A DNA stretch of 64,000 nucleotides, taken from Hallerella sp963629575. GTDB lineage: Bacteria > Fibrobacterota > Fibrobacteria > Fibrobacterales > Fibrobacteraceae. Shown piece after piece: positions 7,782-15,733 of this stretch; the first letter of the stretch is position 1, and each line of letters begins with the position of its first letter. The position numbers were made by a program, and so were the translations under genes. The notes under the pieces were generated by a model. That model was given only the letters and a program-made list of their open reading frames with translations, was not told the origin of the DNA and did no database searches. The DNA is taken from assembly GCA_963629575.1 (NCBI GenBank), contig CAVGIM010000003.1:27013-91012 (forward strand), in the 5' to 3' direction.

Positions 7782-8351
7782 ATGATTATTCTCGGTATCG
7801 ACCCGGGCTCCTACACGACGGGATACGCTTTTTTGGAAAAGGACGAAAACGCTCCGATTCGCGTCCTCGAATACGGAACGGTTTCCGCATCGAGAAAAGA
7901 CTCTTTTGAAGACAGGCTGGTAAGAATTGTCTGTGACCTGGAAAATTTGGTGGCGCTCTACAAGCCGACTGTTTTCATCATGGAAAGCGCGTTCTTTGCA
8001 AAGAATGTCCACAGCGCCATGATCCTTGGGCATGTGCGCGGAGCCATTCTTGTCATGTGCCATCGACGCGGCATGGAGTTTTTTGAATACAGTCCGCGTT
8101 CGGTCAAGCAGGCGGTCACGGGAGACGGCGCCGCCTCGAAGGAAAAGGTCGCCTATATGGTGACGGCAAGGCTCGAAATCGAAAAGGAAAACGTAAAGCT
8201 CGATGCGACGGACGCTCTTGCTGTCGCCTGCACGCATCTGTTTTCCCGAAACCAGCCCGTGTGCCAAAAAACGAAAAGTCCGGCGCGCTCTTCGAAAAGC
8301 GCGACATGGCGCGCGCTTGTCCTAAAAATGGGAGGAACGCTTCCCGAATGA
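7782..8351 (+). CDS. ruvC: Crossover junction endodeoxyribonuclease RuvC
   Basis: RuvC resolves Holliday junctions with RuvAB during recombination repair. The product shows the RNase H-like fold signatures: ILGIDPGSYTTGYA at the N-terminus with the first catalytic Asp, MESAFFAKNVHSAMILGHVRG with the catalytic Glu, a VKQAVTGDGAASKEKVAYMV block, and the last acidic pair in KLDATDALAVACTH. I place the start at the ATG at 7782 (189 residues, MIILGIDPG) because the TAAATT box would overlap the leader of the ATG at 7776; that start would add only Met-Pro. A C-terminal tail of about 30 residues rich in Lys/Ser extends past the usual end. Its stop overlaps the next start (ATGA). Confidence 0.93.
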   Translation: MIILGIDPGSYTTGYAFLEKDENAPIRVLEYGTVSASRKDSFEDRLVRIVCDLENLVALYKPTVFIMESAFFAKNVHSAMILGHVRGAILVMCHRRGMEFFEYSPRSVKQAVTGDGAASKEKVAYMVTARLEIEKENVKLDATDALAVACTHLFSRNQPVCQKTKSPARSSKSATWRALVLKMGGTLPE

Positions 8352-9034
8352 AACCGCTATCTCCTTATGGTCTTGAAAATGATGACTTGGTCAAGATTCC
8401 CGGAACGGATTACTTTGTGCGCGATTCCGTCCTGGAACCTTTTTTAAGGCTCTCCGAGGCTGCTACGGCGGCCGGGTTTAAAATGCGCGTGGAAAGCGCT
8501 TTTCGTCCTTTCGACAGGCAGCTTTCTATTTGGAACGGCAAGGCGATCGGCAGACTGAAACTGCTTGACTCGGACGGACTTCCCTTTCGGGAAATCCCAA
8601 AAAGACCGTCGGATCGGATGCGGGCGATTCTCCTCTGGTCCGCGCTTCCCGGAGCTTCCAGGCATCACTTTGGCACGGAACTCGACGTGGTCGATGGAAA
8701 CAGCGTACCGGAGGGTTATGAAGTCGAACTGACCGAAGCGGAATGCGACGGGATGTTCGCGCCTTTTCACCGCTGGCTTTCGGAACGGATCCAATTGGGG
8801 AAAGCCTTTGGCTTTGAACGGGTCTTTGTCCCGGGACGTGGAAAAATTCGACCGGAACGCTGGCACATTTCTCACCGGGAGTCGGCTTTTGAACAGGAAG
8901 CTCTTTTTGATCCCGAAATCTTGCGGGGCATCTATGAACGCTCCGAAATGGAACTGAAAGAAGCCGTTCTCGAAAATTTTGACGAGTTGATGCGCGACTA
9001 CGTCTTTCCCTATTTCAAGGAAAACTCCCGATGA
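8348..9034 (+). CDS. M15-family D-alanyl-D-alanine carboxypeptidase-like protein
   Basis: The 228-residue protein belongs to the LAS/M15 metallopeptidase group (VanY-like). Zinc-site motifs are visible: SRHHFGTELDVVD (His and Asp ligands) and ERWHISHRES (the second His), plus the substrate-side SAFRPFDRQLSIWNGK strand. These enzymes trim the terminal D-Ala or similar bonds of peptidoglycan stem peptides. No signal peptide is seen, so export or a cytoplasmic role in muropeptide recycling is open; a cytoplasmic LD/DD-carboxypeptidase acting on recycled peptides would fit its neighbour, a MpaA-like amidase. The ATG at 8348 overlaps the ruvC stop; the longer upstream frame is out of family. Confidence 0.85.
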   Translation: MKPLSPYGLENDDLVKIPGTDYFVRDSVLEPFLRLSEAATAAGFKMRVESAFRPFDRQLSIWNGKAIGRLKLLDSDGLPFREIPKRPSDRMRAILLWSALPGASRHHFGTELDVVDGNSVPEGYEVELTEAECDGMFAPFHRWLSERIQLGKAFGFERVFVPGRGKIRPERWHISHRESAFEQEALFDPEILRGIYERSEMELKEAVLENFDELMRDYVFPYFKENSR

Positions 9035-9735
9035 CCGCTCCGGAATTCCGGGATATCGCTCTTCGGGGCGTCTTTCCGTTTGAACTGAAAGAATTCGGGC
9101 GTTCCGTGGAAGGCATTCCGCTCTGTTATCTGCCTTCCCGAAAAATTCCGCGTCTCCTCGTCTTTGCGGCGATACATGGCGAAGAACCCGAAACGACCTT
9201 TCTGCTTTCCCGGGCGTTGCGAATGCTCTGGGAAGCGCCTTCGCATGTCGCCTGCGTCTTGTCGCTAAACCCCGACGGAATCTTGCGGGGAACTCGCGGA
9301 AACGTTCGCGGCGTCGATTTGAATCGGAATTTTCCGACGGCGGACTGGAAACCCGGGAAGACCTTTTCGCGACCTGTTCTGGAAGCTCCTCGCGCAACGG
9401 AACTTTCGACGGGGGAGTCTCCGGCTAGCGAACCGGAAACTCGGGCCTTGATCGATCTGATTCGCCGGCTAAAAGTGTCAAGGGTCGTGGCGCTTCATTC
9501 GCCTCTCGGCTGGATAGATTCCGATGTTCGCTCGGAACTCTGCCATGCGCTAGAACGTGTCTTTGGACTTCCGTGGAAATGCGGCGCGGGCTATGCGACG
9601 CCAGGAAGCTTCGGAACGTTTGCGCGTGAATGGAAGATGGATTGCGTGACGGTGGAGCTTCCGCGCGAAGCTCCCGAAAAGCTCGACCGGTATGCGGAGC
9701 CGCTCGCTCGATTCCTTCGGGATTTTGACGGCTAG
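9031..9735 (+). CDS. M14-family zinc carboxypeptidase, MpaA-like murein peptide amidase
   Basis: A 234-residue M14 peptidase. Zinc ligands are in FAAIHGEEPET (His and Glu) and VVALHSPLG (the second His). The substrate-binding Asn-Arg pair is in GVDLNRNFP, and the general base Glu is in CVTVELPRE. Short length, HGEEPE and the absence of a signal peptide resemble MpaA, which cleaves the gamma-D-Glu-Dap bond of recycled murein tripeptide in the cytoplasm. This function fits the adjacent M15 gene, with which it overlaps by ATGA, making ruvC-M15-M14 a tight three-gene operon. Specificity is inferred. Confidence 0.85.
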   Translation: MTAPEFRDIALRGVFPFELKEFGRSVEGIPLCYLPSRKIPRLLVFAAIHGEEPETTFLLSRALRMLWEAPSHVACVLSLNPDGILRGTRGNVRGVDLNRNFPTADWKPGKTFSRPVLEAPRATELSTGESPASEPETRALIDLIRRLKVSRVVALHSPLGWIDSDVRSELCHALERVFGLPWKCGAGYATPGSFGTFAREWKMDCVTVELPREAPEKLDRYAEPLARFLRDFDG

Positions 9736-10535
9736 TTCTCGTCCCTGGATTTTGCCGCGTCCGCCAGGATCTGTCCGCGGTTGACAAAGCCCATGGCGAA
9801 CCCTCCGACAATGTAGAGCGCGCAAAGGATCAGGAGAAAGCCCGGAATAAAGGAAAACTTCGGGGAGATGAAGAGAAATCCGCAGAGGTACACGACAAGG
9901 ACGAGCACTATCTGGATGCCGTTCACGATTTTGTTTTGCCGGGGCTGGAGCTTCGGGAGAAAACAGGGGCTGACCATCATCAGGCCGGTGAAGAGCAGTA
10001 CGATGACCGGAATGTAGAGGTGGTTAGCATTGTTCGACGTAAAGATTCCGTGCTGGGTCGCGTAGGTGAGCAGGATGACATTGATGGCGCCAGCAAAAGT
10101 GCTCGGAAGTCCCGAGAAGTAGTGCTTGTAGGCATCGCTGTCCATCGCGTTATACTTGGCGAGGCGCATCGCGGCGCAGAGAACGTAGATAGCGAAAGCG
10201 ACGATTACCAGGGCCATGTTCTGTCCGAGCCAGTCGGGAACGTTCGCCTTGTAGCTGAAGAAAAGGCAGAAGGCGGGGGCCAGTCCAAAACCGACCAAAT
10301 CGCCTAGACTGTCGAACTGGGCGCCAAATTCGGAACTCGCGTTCACGAGGCGCGCCGCAAATCCGTCGAGCTTATCGCAAAGAACCGAAAGAATGACAAA
10401 GTAGGCGGCCATGCGGAATGGATCCAGGGAGGAATAGCCGTTGAACATGCCCGCAGACCAGCAGACGGAAAACACGCCGAGCAGAAAGTTCATGCTGGTG
10501 AATGCATTGGGCAAGATAAAACGCGCTCTTTTCAT
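9732..10535 (-). CDS. pssA: CDP-diacylglycerol-serine O-phosphatidyltransferase
   Basis: The 267-residue polytopic membrane protein carries the CDP-alcohol phosphotransferase signature D-G-x2-A-R-x8-G-x3-D-x3-D in DGFAARLVNASSEFGAQFDS. The N-terminus ILPNAFTSMNFLLGVFSV and the family size are those of PssA, which makes phosphatidylserine from CDP-diacylglycerol and serine for PE synthesis. About seven hydrophobic segments follow. The ATG at 10535 is preceded by TGGAGA; a TAGATT box lies upstream at 10563. The gene sits after a strong terminator, so it is its own transcription unit, and it converges with the M14 gene (4-base overlap of stops). Confidence 0.92.
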   Translation of the reverse strand: MKRARFILPNAFTSMNFLLGVFSVCWSAGMFNGYSSLDPFRMAAYFVILSVLCDKLDGFAARLVNASSEFGAQFDSLGDLVGFGLAPAFCLFFSYKANVPDWLGQNMALVIVAFAIYVLCAAMRLAKYNAMDSDAYKHYFSGLPSTFAGAINVILLTYATQHGIFTSNNANHLYIPVIVLLFTGLMMVSPCFLPKLQPRQNKIVNGIQIVLVLVVYLCGFLFISPKFSFIPGFLLILCALYIVGGFAMGFVNRGQILADAAKSRDEN

Positions 10536-10570
10536 AACGAAGTCTCCATTTCGGTGGATACAATCTAAAT

Positions 10571-10599
10571 AAAAAAGTCCGTCGTGGAACGGACTTTTT
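10571..10599 (-). terminator. Terminator between the oligopeptide-binding gene and pssA
   Basis: GTCCGT/ACGGAC stem with a 6-nt loop, extended by A6/T5 flanks so that it can act in both directions. It lies 8 bases past the stop of the solute-binding lipoprotein gene. Confidence 0.8.
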
Positions 10600-10606
10600 C
10601 TTGGTA

Positions 10607-12385
10607 TTACTGGGCTTTGACGGGCTTGATTTCCCATAGCGCCTTGATTCCCGCGCCGACGATCAGGTTTTGCGGGGGGGCGTAAGGATTTTCTTCGGTC
10701 GGAAAGTTCGTCCAGTGCCTTGTCGAAAACTGGTAGTATTGCGTTGGGCGGTACATCAGCGGAAGCACAGGTATCTGTTCCATGAAAATCCGGTTGAGGG
10801 AACGGTAGGCCTTTTGCGTTTCGGCGGAATCCGTGAGCGAGGGAATCAGGGCAAGCAGGCTGTCTGCCTGCGGGTCGCTGAAACGCCCCTGGTTCGAAAA
10901 GGCTTCTTCGCCGACAGGCTTTGCGCTCTTGCTGTTCATTACCTGGTCAAAGCGCGTCCACGGTGTCGCCGCGGAAAGGTCGGCTGTCTGCGTTTTCATC
11001 GCCAGGTCGAATTTTCCATAGCGCAAGTCCTTTTCCCATTCTCCGTAATCGACAAAGCGCTGGTTGGTCGCAATGCCGATTTGCTTGAAGGATTCGGCGA
11101 CAACCTTGATGACGTCTTCCCAGTCCGTCCATCCCTGGGGACATTCCAGGCTCAAGGGGCGGACAGGGCGACCGTCCTTGTTTAACAGCTGTCCCTGCGT
11201 ATCCCAGGAGTAGCCGGCGTCTTCCAGAATCTTTCTTGCCTTGTCGAGATTGTAGGAGTAACCGTACGTCTTGGCGTCTTCCTCGTTGTAGTAGCGGACT
11301 TCCTGGCCAAAGGGAAGGATGAATCCCGGCTTGACGGAGTCCGTGTAATTGGACACGGCGATGGCCTTTATCTTTTCAAAGTTTATGGCATGGGCGAGCG
11401 CACGGCGAAACGCGACATCGGTAAAGGGCGTCGTGGTCGTCGCAATGAAAAGCGTCGGAATCGAACCCGGATAATGGTAAGGTTCCTTGAGGCTCCAGGC
11501 GCGGATGTTGTCGCGCTTCTTTTCCCAGATTCGGGGCATGAAGATGGAAGAAACGTCGAGTTCTCCCTTTGTCATTGCGTTGTTGAAAAGATTGTTGCTC
11601 GTATAGAGCGAGTGGACAATGTAGAGAGGCGCGGGCGGCTTTCCTTCGTGCTTGGCGTTTCCCCAGTAGTTTTCGACCCGCTTGAGGACTATCTTGTCCG
11701 GGTAGTAGGTTTCGAGATTGTACGGTCCGGAAACAACGGGCTGGGAATCGTTCTTGAAGGCAAGGACGTTTGCGTAGTTGTAGCGTCCGTTCCTTTTTGA
11801 AGACTCGACTAGCGGCTGGAATACCTTCTTCGGAAGGATCGATGTTTCGGAAAGGAGGTTGAGAAGAACCAGCGGATTTCGGTTCGCCTTGTTCATGACG
11901 AACTCGATGCGATTCCCGTCGGCCGAAATGCGATCGATATATTGCCAGCCGGTGTGGCGAGGGGTCGGAAAAAGCGAATCGAGATAGAACGTGTAGATGA
12001 CGTCGTCCGCAGTCACTTTTTCGCCCGTGTTCCAGTGCGCTCGGGAATCCAGCTCCACGATAATGGACGAATCCGTCTGCAGGTAGGACGTCGCAAGCAT
12101 CGGCTCCGCCTTTCCGTCGAGGATGTTGTAGGCGAAGAGCGTTTCGTACATCAGGCGGATGTTGCCGTCAATGGGAAAGTTCGGGTCGGCATCTAGCGGG
12201 TTGAAAGTCGTTCCGGGGGGAGCCCAGTCGAATCCGCCGAGATAGAGTGTCTGGGCGCGCGGATAGAGAGAGCTTTCCATCGAGGCGGAGTCCTCCTTGT
12301 CCTTGCAGCCGAAAAGCCCAAGGAAAAAGAGACCGGACAGCGCGATGATCGGAAGCCGATGTTTAGGTATGAATTCTTTACGCAA
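10607..12385 (-). CDS. Family 5 extracellular solute-binding lipoprotein (oligopeptide-binding, OppA/DppA-like)
   Basis: The 592-residue protein begins with a positively charged segment, a hydrophobic core and a lipobox GLFGC, so it is a lipoprotein. The body matches SBP family 5: DSSIIVELDSRAHWNTGEKV and TADDVIYTFY in lobe I, AFRRALAHAINFEKIKAIA in the hinge region, and LSLECPQGWTDW followed by a family-typical lobe II. Family members capture peptides or other solutes for ABC importers, but no permease or ATPase genes are adjacent. The start appears to be a TTG (12385), with GGGTGG upstream; no in-frame ATG precedes the signal peptide. It ends at a terminator. Confidence 0.87.
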   Translation of the reverse strand: MRKEFIPKHRLPIIALSGLFFLGLFGCKDKEDSASMESSLYPRAQTLYLGGFDWAPPGTTFNPLDADPNFPIDGNIRLMYETLFAYNILDGKAEPMLATSYLQTDSSIIVELDSRAHWNTGEKVTADDVIYTFYLDSLFPTPRHTGWQYIDRISADGNRIEFVMNKANRNPLVLLNLLSETSILPKKVFQPLVESSKRNGRYNYANVLAFKNDSQPVVSGPYNLETYYPDKIVLKRVENYWGNAKHEGKPPAPLYIVHSLYTSNNLFNNAMTKGELDVSSIFMPRIWEKKRDNIRAWSLKEPYHYPGSIPTLFIATTTTPFTDVAFRRALAHAINFEKIKAIAVSNYTDSVKPGFILPFGQEVRYYNEEDAKTYGYSYNLDKARKILEDAGYSWDTQGQLLNKDGRPVRPLSLECPQGWTDWEDVIKVVAESFKQIGIATNQRFVDYGEWEKDLRYGKFDLAMKTQTADLSAATPWTRFDQVMNSKSAKPVGEEAFSNQGRFSDPQADSLLALIPSLTDSAETQKAYRSLNRIFMEQIPVLPLMYRPTQYYQFSTRHWTNFPTEENPYAPPQNLIVGAGIKALWEIKPVKAQ

Positions 12386-12497
12386 GTCAGCTATCCACCC
12401 TTTTTTGGTTATTTGCTTTCAGTATCTTTATACATCTTCTTATAAAGATATAGAATGATTGATAGAAAATGACATTTTCGTTTGTAAAAAAAATATA

Positions 12498-15014
12498 TCA
12501 GAATGATTTTGCAAGCGGAAAAGCGTAAAGCAGCCGCTTTGGCGATATGCAGAAGAGTGTGTTGTCGAGAATAAACGGGGTTCCCGAACCTCCGGGGGTG
12601 GAAAAGCGCCTTTCGACGGTCCCTTTCGAAAGGGAAATCTGCGCAATATGGGACTGTTGGTCGATATAGAGATAGTTTCCGCTTACGACAGGACTGGCAA
12701 AAACGGAGTTTTGCCCGGTAAATGTCCAGATAGCTTCGCGGGATGTTGGACCGTATAGGCTGATTTTCTGGTCGGCAAAGCCAGCGAGGAGGTATTTGGC
12801 GCTTCCGATGGGGACCCACTTGAGCGAAAGGACCGCGGAGCCTGTCGAAAACACCGCTTTCGGCTCTTCGGATTCCGGGGTGTAGAGGCGGATTTCGTTC
12901 TGGTCGGTCGCGATGGCGATTGTCGAGTCGGTGACGGCCATGGCGGAAATGTTTGCCCTGGATTCGAGCATGTGCCTTGGATTCTGCCCGGCCGCTTCGC
13001 TGACAAACCCGAGCGTCCCTTCGAGGCTTGCTACCGCAATGTTTTCCCTGGAAATATCGAACAGGAAGGGAAGGTTGAACAGCTTTCGCGCCCAGGCGAT
13101 GCCGTAGCTCGGGGCGAGCAGCTTGATCAGGTAGCCATTCCACGTGGAAACGTAGATGGCGTTTTCGTGAAACTTTATCTGGAAAGGCTTTCCCGGCAGT
13201 TCGCTGTAGTGCAATCTTCCCCCCGGGGAAAGCTCGTGGATTTGCAGCCGGAAGCCGTTTGCGATGGCGAGCCTTGCGTTTCCGCTTTCGAGGACGGGGC
13301 TTGTTTCGAGAAGTCCCAGGCTCTTTTCCCAGCGGATGTTTCCCGATGACGGATCCAAGGCGATGAGCTTCTGGGCGGCAGGGTCGATGGTAAATAGCGT
13401 ATGGCCTGCGCTGAAAAGGCTCGGGTAGAGGGTTCGCGGAGACAGAGGGAGAAAGTGGACGTAGGAGGCTCCGATGATTCGCGCGTAGTGGGAGAGAATG
13501 GATGCGCTCGTCTGCTTGTCGCCGAACGAATGGCGGACCGCGGTGGACCAGGCTTCCGCGCGCTTCGTTTCGCTCTCGCCGATGCGTTCGAGATTTACCG
13601 CATACAGGTAGCTTGCCGTCGGGTTGCCCGGTTCGAGCTTCTGGGTGGAATCGACGAGCGCTTCCATTTCTTGCCAGTTCCCCGCATCCTTGGCCTTGAG
13701 CGCTTGTTCCGCATAGCGCTGGGAAAGAATCGGACGGCCTCCGTAGTGGAGCGCGTCTAGCGTAAGCAACTCGCCCTTTTCGAAGGGAAGAAACAGAAGC
13801 CCTTGGCTTTGAATCGGTTCCGCGACGAGGGGCTTTCCAAAGTGATAGTGCCAGAGGGGTTTCAGGGACGTATCGACAACGGAGAGAGCGCCTTCCCTGG
13901 AAAAGATTCCGAGCGTCCCGCAGGCTATCGGGAAGAGCTTTTCCCCATCGATAAGCGACTTGGCGAGTACGGCTCCCGATTCGGGATCGAGAAGCTTCAG
14001 CTTGCCGTCGCTTTCGAGAACGGCGATATTTCCTTCAAGGAATTCGATGTCCTCGATCGGATTTTCGGCATTTTTCCAGATGTAGGCGTTTCCCGACTGC
14101 GGGTGAAAATGCCAAAGCGCATTGGAGGAAGAAACGAAAATCCCTTCGTTCGATAGAAGCGTTTTCTGGATGGGATCGATCAGGGAGAGCGTCTGCGTTT
14201 CCTTTCCGGATTCCGCCTCGAACAGATGGAGGGCGTTATCCGGGCAGCTGACGACAAATGCGTTTTGCGGCTGGTAGAAGCCTACGGGCGAACATCCGCG
14301 ATAACGGATATCGATGGAAAAGCGGATTCCCTCGTTCGCGGCGAATGCGAATGTCTTTTCGGTGATGACAAACGCGCCGATTCCCGGCAGGGGGAATAGG
14401 CTTGAAATGACGGAATCGAATCGATAGGAATGGACGGGCTTTCTGGAATCCTTGGGCTGGAAGTGTAGCGTCGTCTCGTTTTCGTCCGAGAACCAGATGC
14501 CGCCTGCCGTAACGGCGAGAATTTTCGCCTTTTCGGAAATGAACGTGGGCACCGAGACGAATTTTTCGTTGTGCAGGCTGTAGAGCTGGTTATTCGAAAG
14601 CAGGATGGACGGATGCTTGCCGTTAAACGTTTCCCGGATGGGGGCGGGGAGAATGGACCGGTCGATAACTAGACGGGTCGGTGTCGTATCCAGGCTTTCG
14701 ATTCGGCTGGCGAGAAAGTAGGCATCTCTCGCGTTTGCGGGGCTTGCGAGCGCCTGTCTGTAGTAGAATGTCGCGTTGAGCGGACTTTCGGAAAGTTCCT
14801 GGATCTTTCCCAGGAGAAAGAACGCCTTGCTCTTGTCCTCGTCGTCGCCTTCGATGGAAACGCGCGAAAGCATGTCTTGCGCTTCGGCGAAGTTTCCCTT
14901 GATTTCGAACTGATAGACCGCTTCGTAGAGTTCCTTGCCCATACGCGAAGAAAACGCCTCGGAAACGCAAAGGAGAGTCAGGAACGCCAGTCGGAAAATC
15001 GGAAATCGGAACAT
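12498..15014 (-). CDS. Secreted TPR / beta-propeller (PQQ-like) protein
   Basis: The 838-residue product has a signal peptide (about residues 1-22, ending ...SEAFSS). A TPR-like helical region (residues 25-110) follows, then many short beta-propeller repeats with WD/PQQ-like blades such as IALDPSSGNIRWEKSLG and LEGTLGFVSEAAG. A second helical TPR-like patch near residues 430-490 separates two propellers. No catalytic motif is seen, so it is likely a periplasmic scaffold or sensor partner. Its ATG overlaps the response-regulator stop (TGATG), which makes it the last gene of the LysM-small membrane protein-kinase-regulator operon and suggests it is the output or a sensing partner of that system. 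Confidence 0.75.
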   Translation of the reverse strand: MFRFPIFRLAFLTLLCVSEAFSSRMGKELYEAVYQFEIKGNFAEAQDMLSRVSIEGDDEDKSKAFFLLGKIQELSESPLNATFYYRQALASPANARDAYFLASRIESLDTTPTRLVIDRSILPAPIRETFNGKHPSILLSNNQLYSLHNEKFVSVPTFISEKAKILAVTAGGIWFSDENETTLHFQPKDSRKPVHSYRFDSVISSLFPLPGIGAFVITEKTFAFAANEGIRFSIDIRYRGCSPVGFYQPQNAFVVSCPDNALHLFEAESGKETQTLSLIDPIQKTLLSNEGIFVSSSNALWHFHPQSGNAYIWKNAENPIEDIEFLEGNIAVLESDGKLKLLDPESGAVLAKSLIDGEKLFPIACGTLGIFSREGALSVVDTSLKPLWHYHFGKPLVAEPIQSQGLLFLPFEKGELLTLDALHYGGRPILSQRYAEQALKAKDAGNWQEMEALVDSTQKLEPGNPTASYLYAVNLERIGESETKRAEAWSTAVRHSFGDKQTSASILSHYARIIGASYVHFLPLSPRTLYPSLFSAGHTLFTIDPAAQKLIALDPSSGNIRWEKSLGLLETSPVLESGNARLAIANGFRLQIHELSPGGRLHYSELPGKPFQIKFHENAIYVSTWNGYLIKLLAPSYGIAWARKLFNLPFLFDISRENIAVASLEGTLGFVSEAAGQNPRHMLESRANISAMAVTDSTIAIATDQNEIRLYTPESEEPKAVFSTGSAVLSLKWVPIGSAKYLLAGFADQKISLYGPTSREAIWTFTGQNSVFASPVVSGNYLYIDQQSHIAQISLSKGTVERRFSTPGGSGTPFILDNTLFCISPKRLLYAFPLAKSF

Positions 15015-15733
15015 CAGACGTCGAACTTGTAACCAGCTCCACGGATGGAGAGGATGATTTTCGGGTTTGCCTGGTCGTCTTCGAGTTTTTTGCGGAGGTT
15101 GACGATGTGGTTGTCTATTGTGCGGGTCGAGGGCATGTTGTCCGCCGTGTATCCCCAGATGTCCTGCAAAAGATCCTCGCGCAAGATGACCTCGCCGCGT
15201 TTTCCCCAGAAGTACTTGAGAATCTGAAATTCCCGCGCGGAGAGCTCGATGGGAACTCCGTTCTTGCTCGCTTCGTATTTCTTGAAGTCGAGGTGGATGT
15301 TGTTGAAATCGACGGCGTCCTGCGATGCCTGGGATTCCGACGAGGCGTTCGGCATGCCGGTACGCGGACCGCGCCGCAAGAACGCCTTGACGCGGGCGAG
15401 AAGCTCGAGGATGGAAAAAGGCTTTGTCACGTAGTCGTCCGCACCCATTTCGAGACCTGTCACCTTGGATGTCTCTTCCGTTTTGGCGGTGAGCATGATG
15501 ATGAACGAGTCGGGATGCTTCTTGCGGATGTAGCGGCAGACCTCGAATCCGCTTTTCTTGGGAATCATTAGATCCAGGATGACCAGATCCGGCAAGAACG
15601 CGTCCGCCTTTTCGATAGCCTCTTCGCCGTCTCCCGCGGTTTCCACCGTGTAGTTTTCGAGCTCGAAGTTGTCTTTCAGGCCTAGCCGGATGATTTCTTC
15701 GTCTTCGACAATGAGGATTTTCCTGTTTTCCAT
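15014..15733 (-). CDS. OmpR/PhoB-family response regulator
   Basis: A 239-residue two-domain regulator. The receiver (1-120) has the acidic pair in VEDEE, the phospho-acceptor Asp54 in LVILDLMIP, the Thr in MLTAKTEE and the Lys in DDYVTKPF. A linker of about 25 residues leads to a winged-helix DNA-binding domain with the ELSAREFQILKYF start, the recognition helix region STRTIDNHIVNLRKKLE and the IRGAGYKF end. It is cotranscribed with the kinase directly upstream (TAATG overlap), which is surely its cognate partner. Its targets are unknown; the downstream propeller gene is in the same operon. Confidence 0.95.
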   Translation of the reverse strand: MENRKILIVEDEEIIRLGLKDNFELENYTVETAGDGEEAIEKADAFLPDLVILDLMIPKKSGFEVCRYIRKKHPDSFIIMLTAKTEETSKVTGLEMGADDYVTKPFSILELLARVKAFLRRGPRTGMPNASSESQASQDAVDFNNIHLDFKKYEASKNGVPIELSAREFQILKYFWGKRGEVILREDLLQDIWGYTADNMPSTRTIDNHIVNLRKKLEDDQANPKIILSIRGAGYKFDV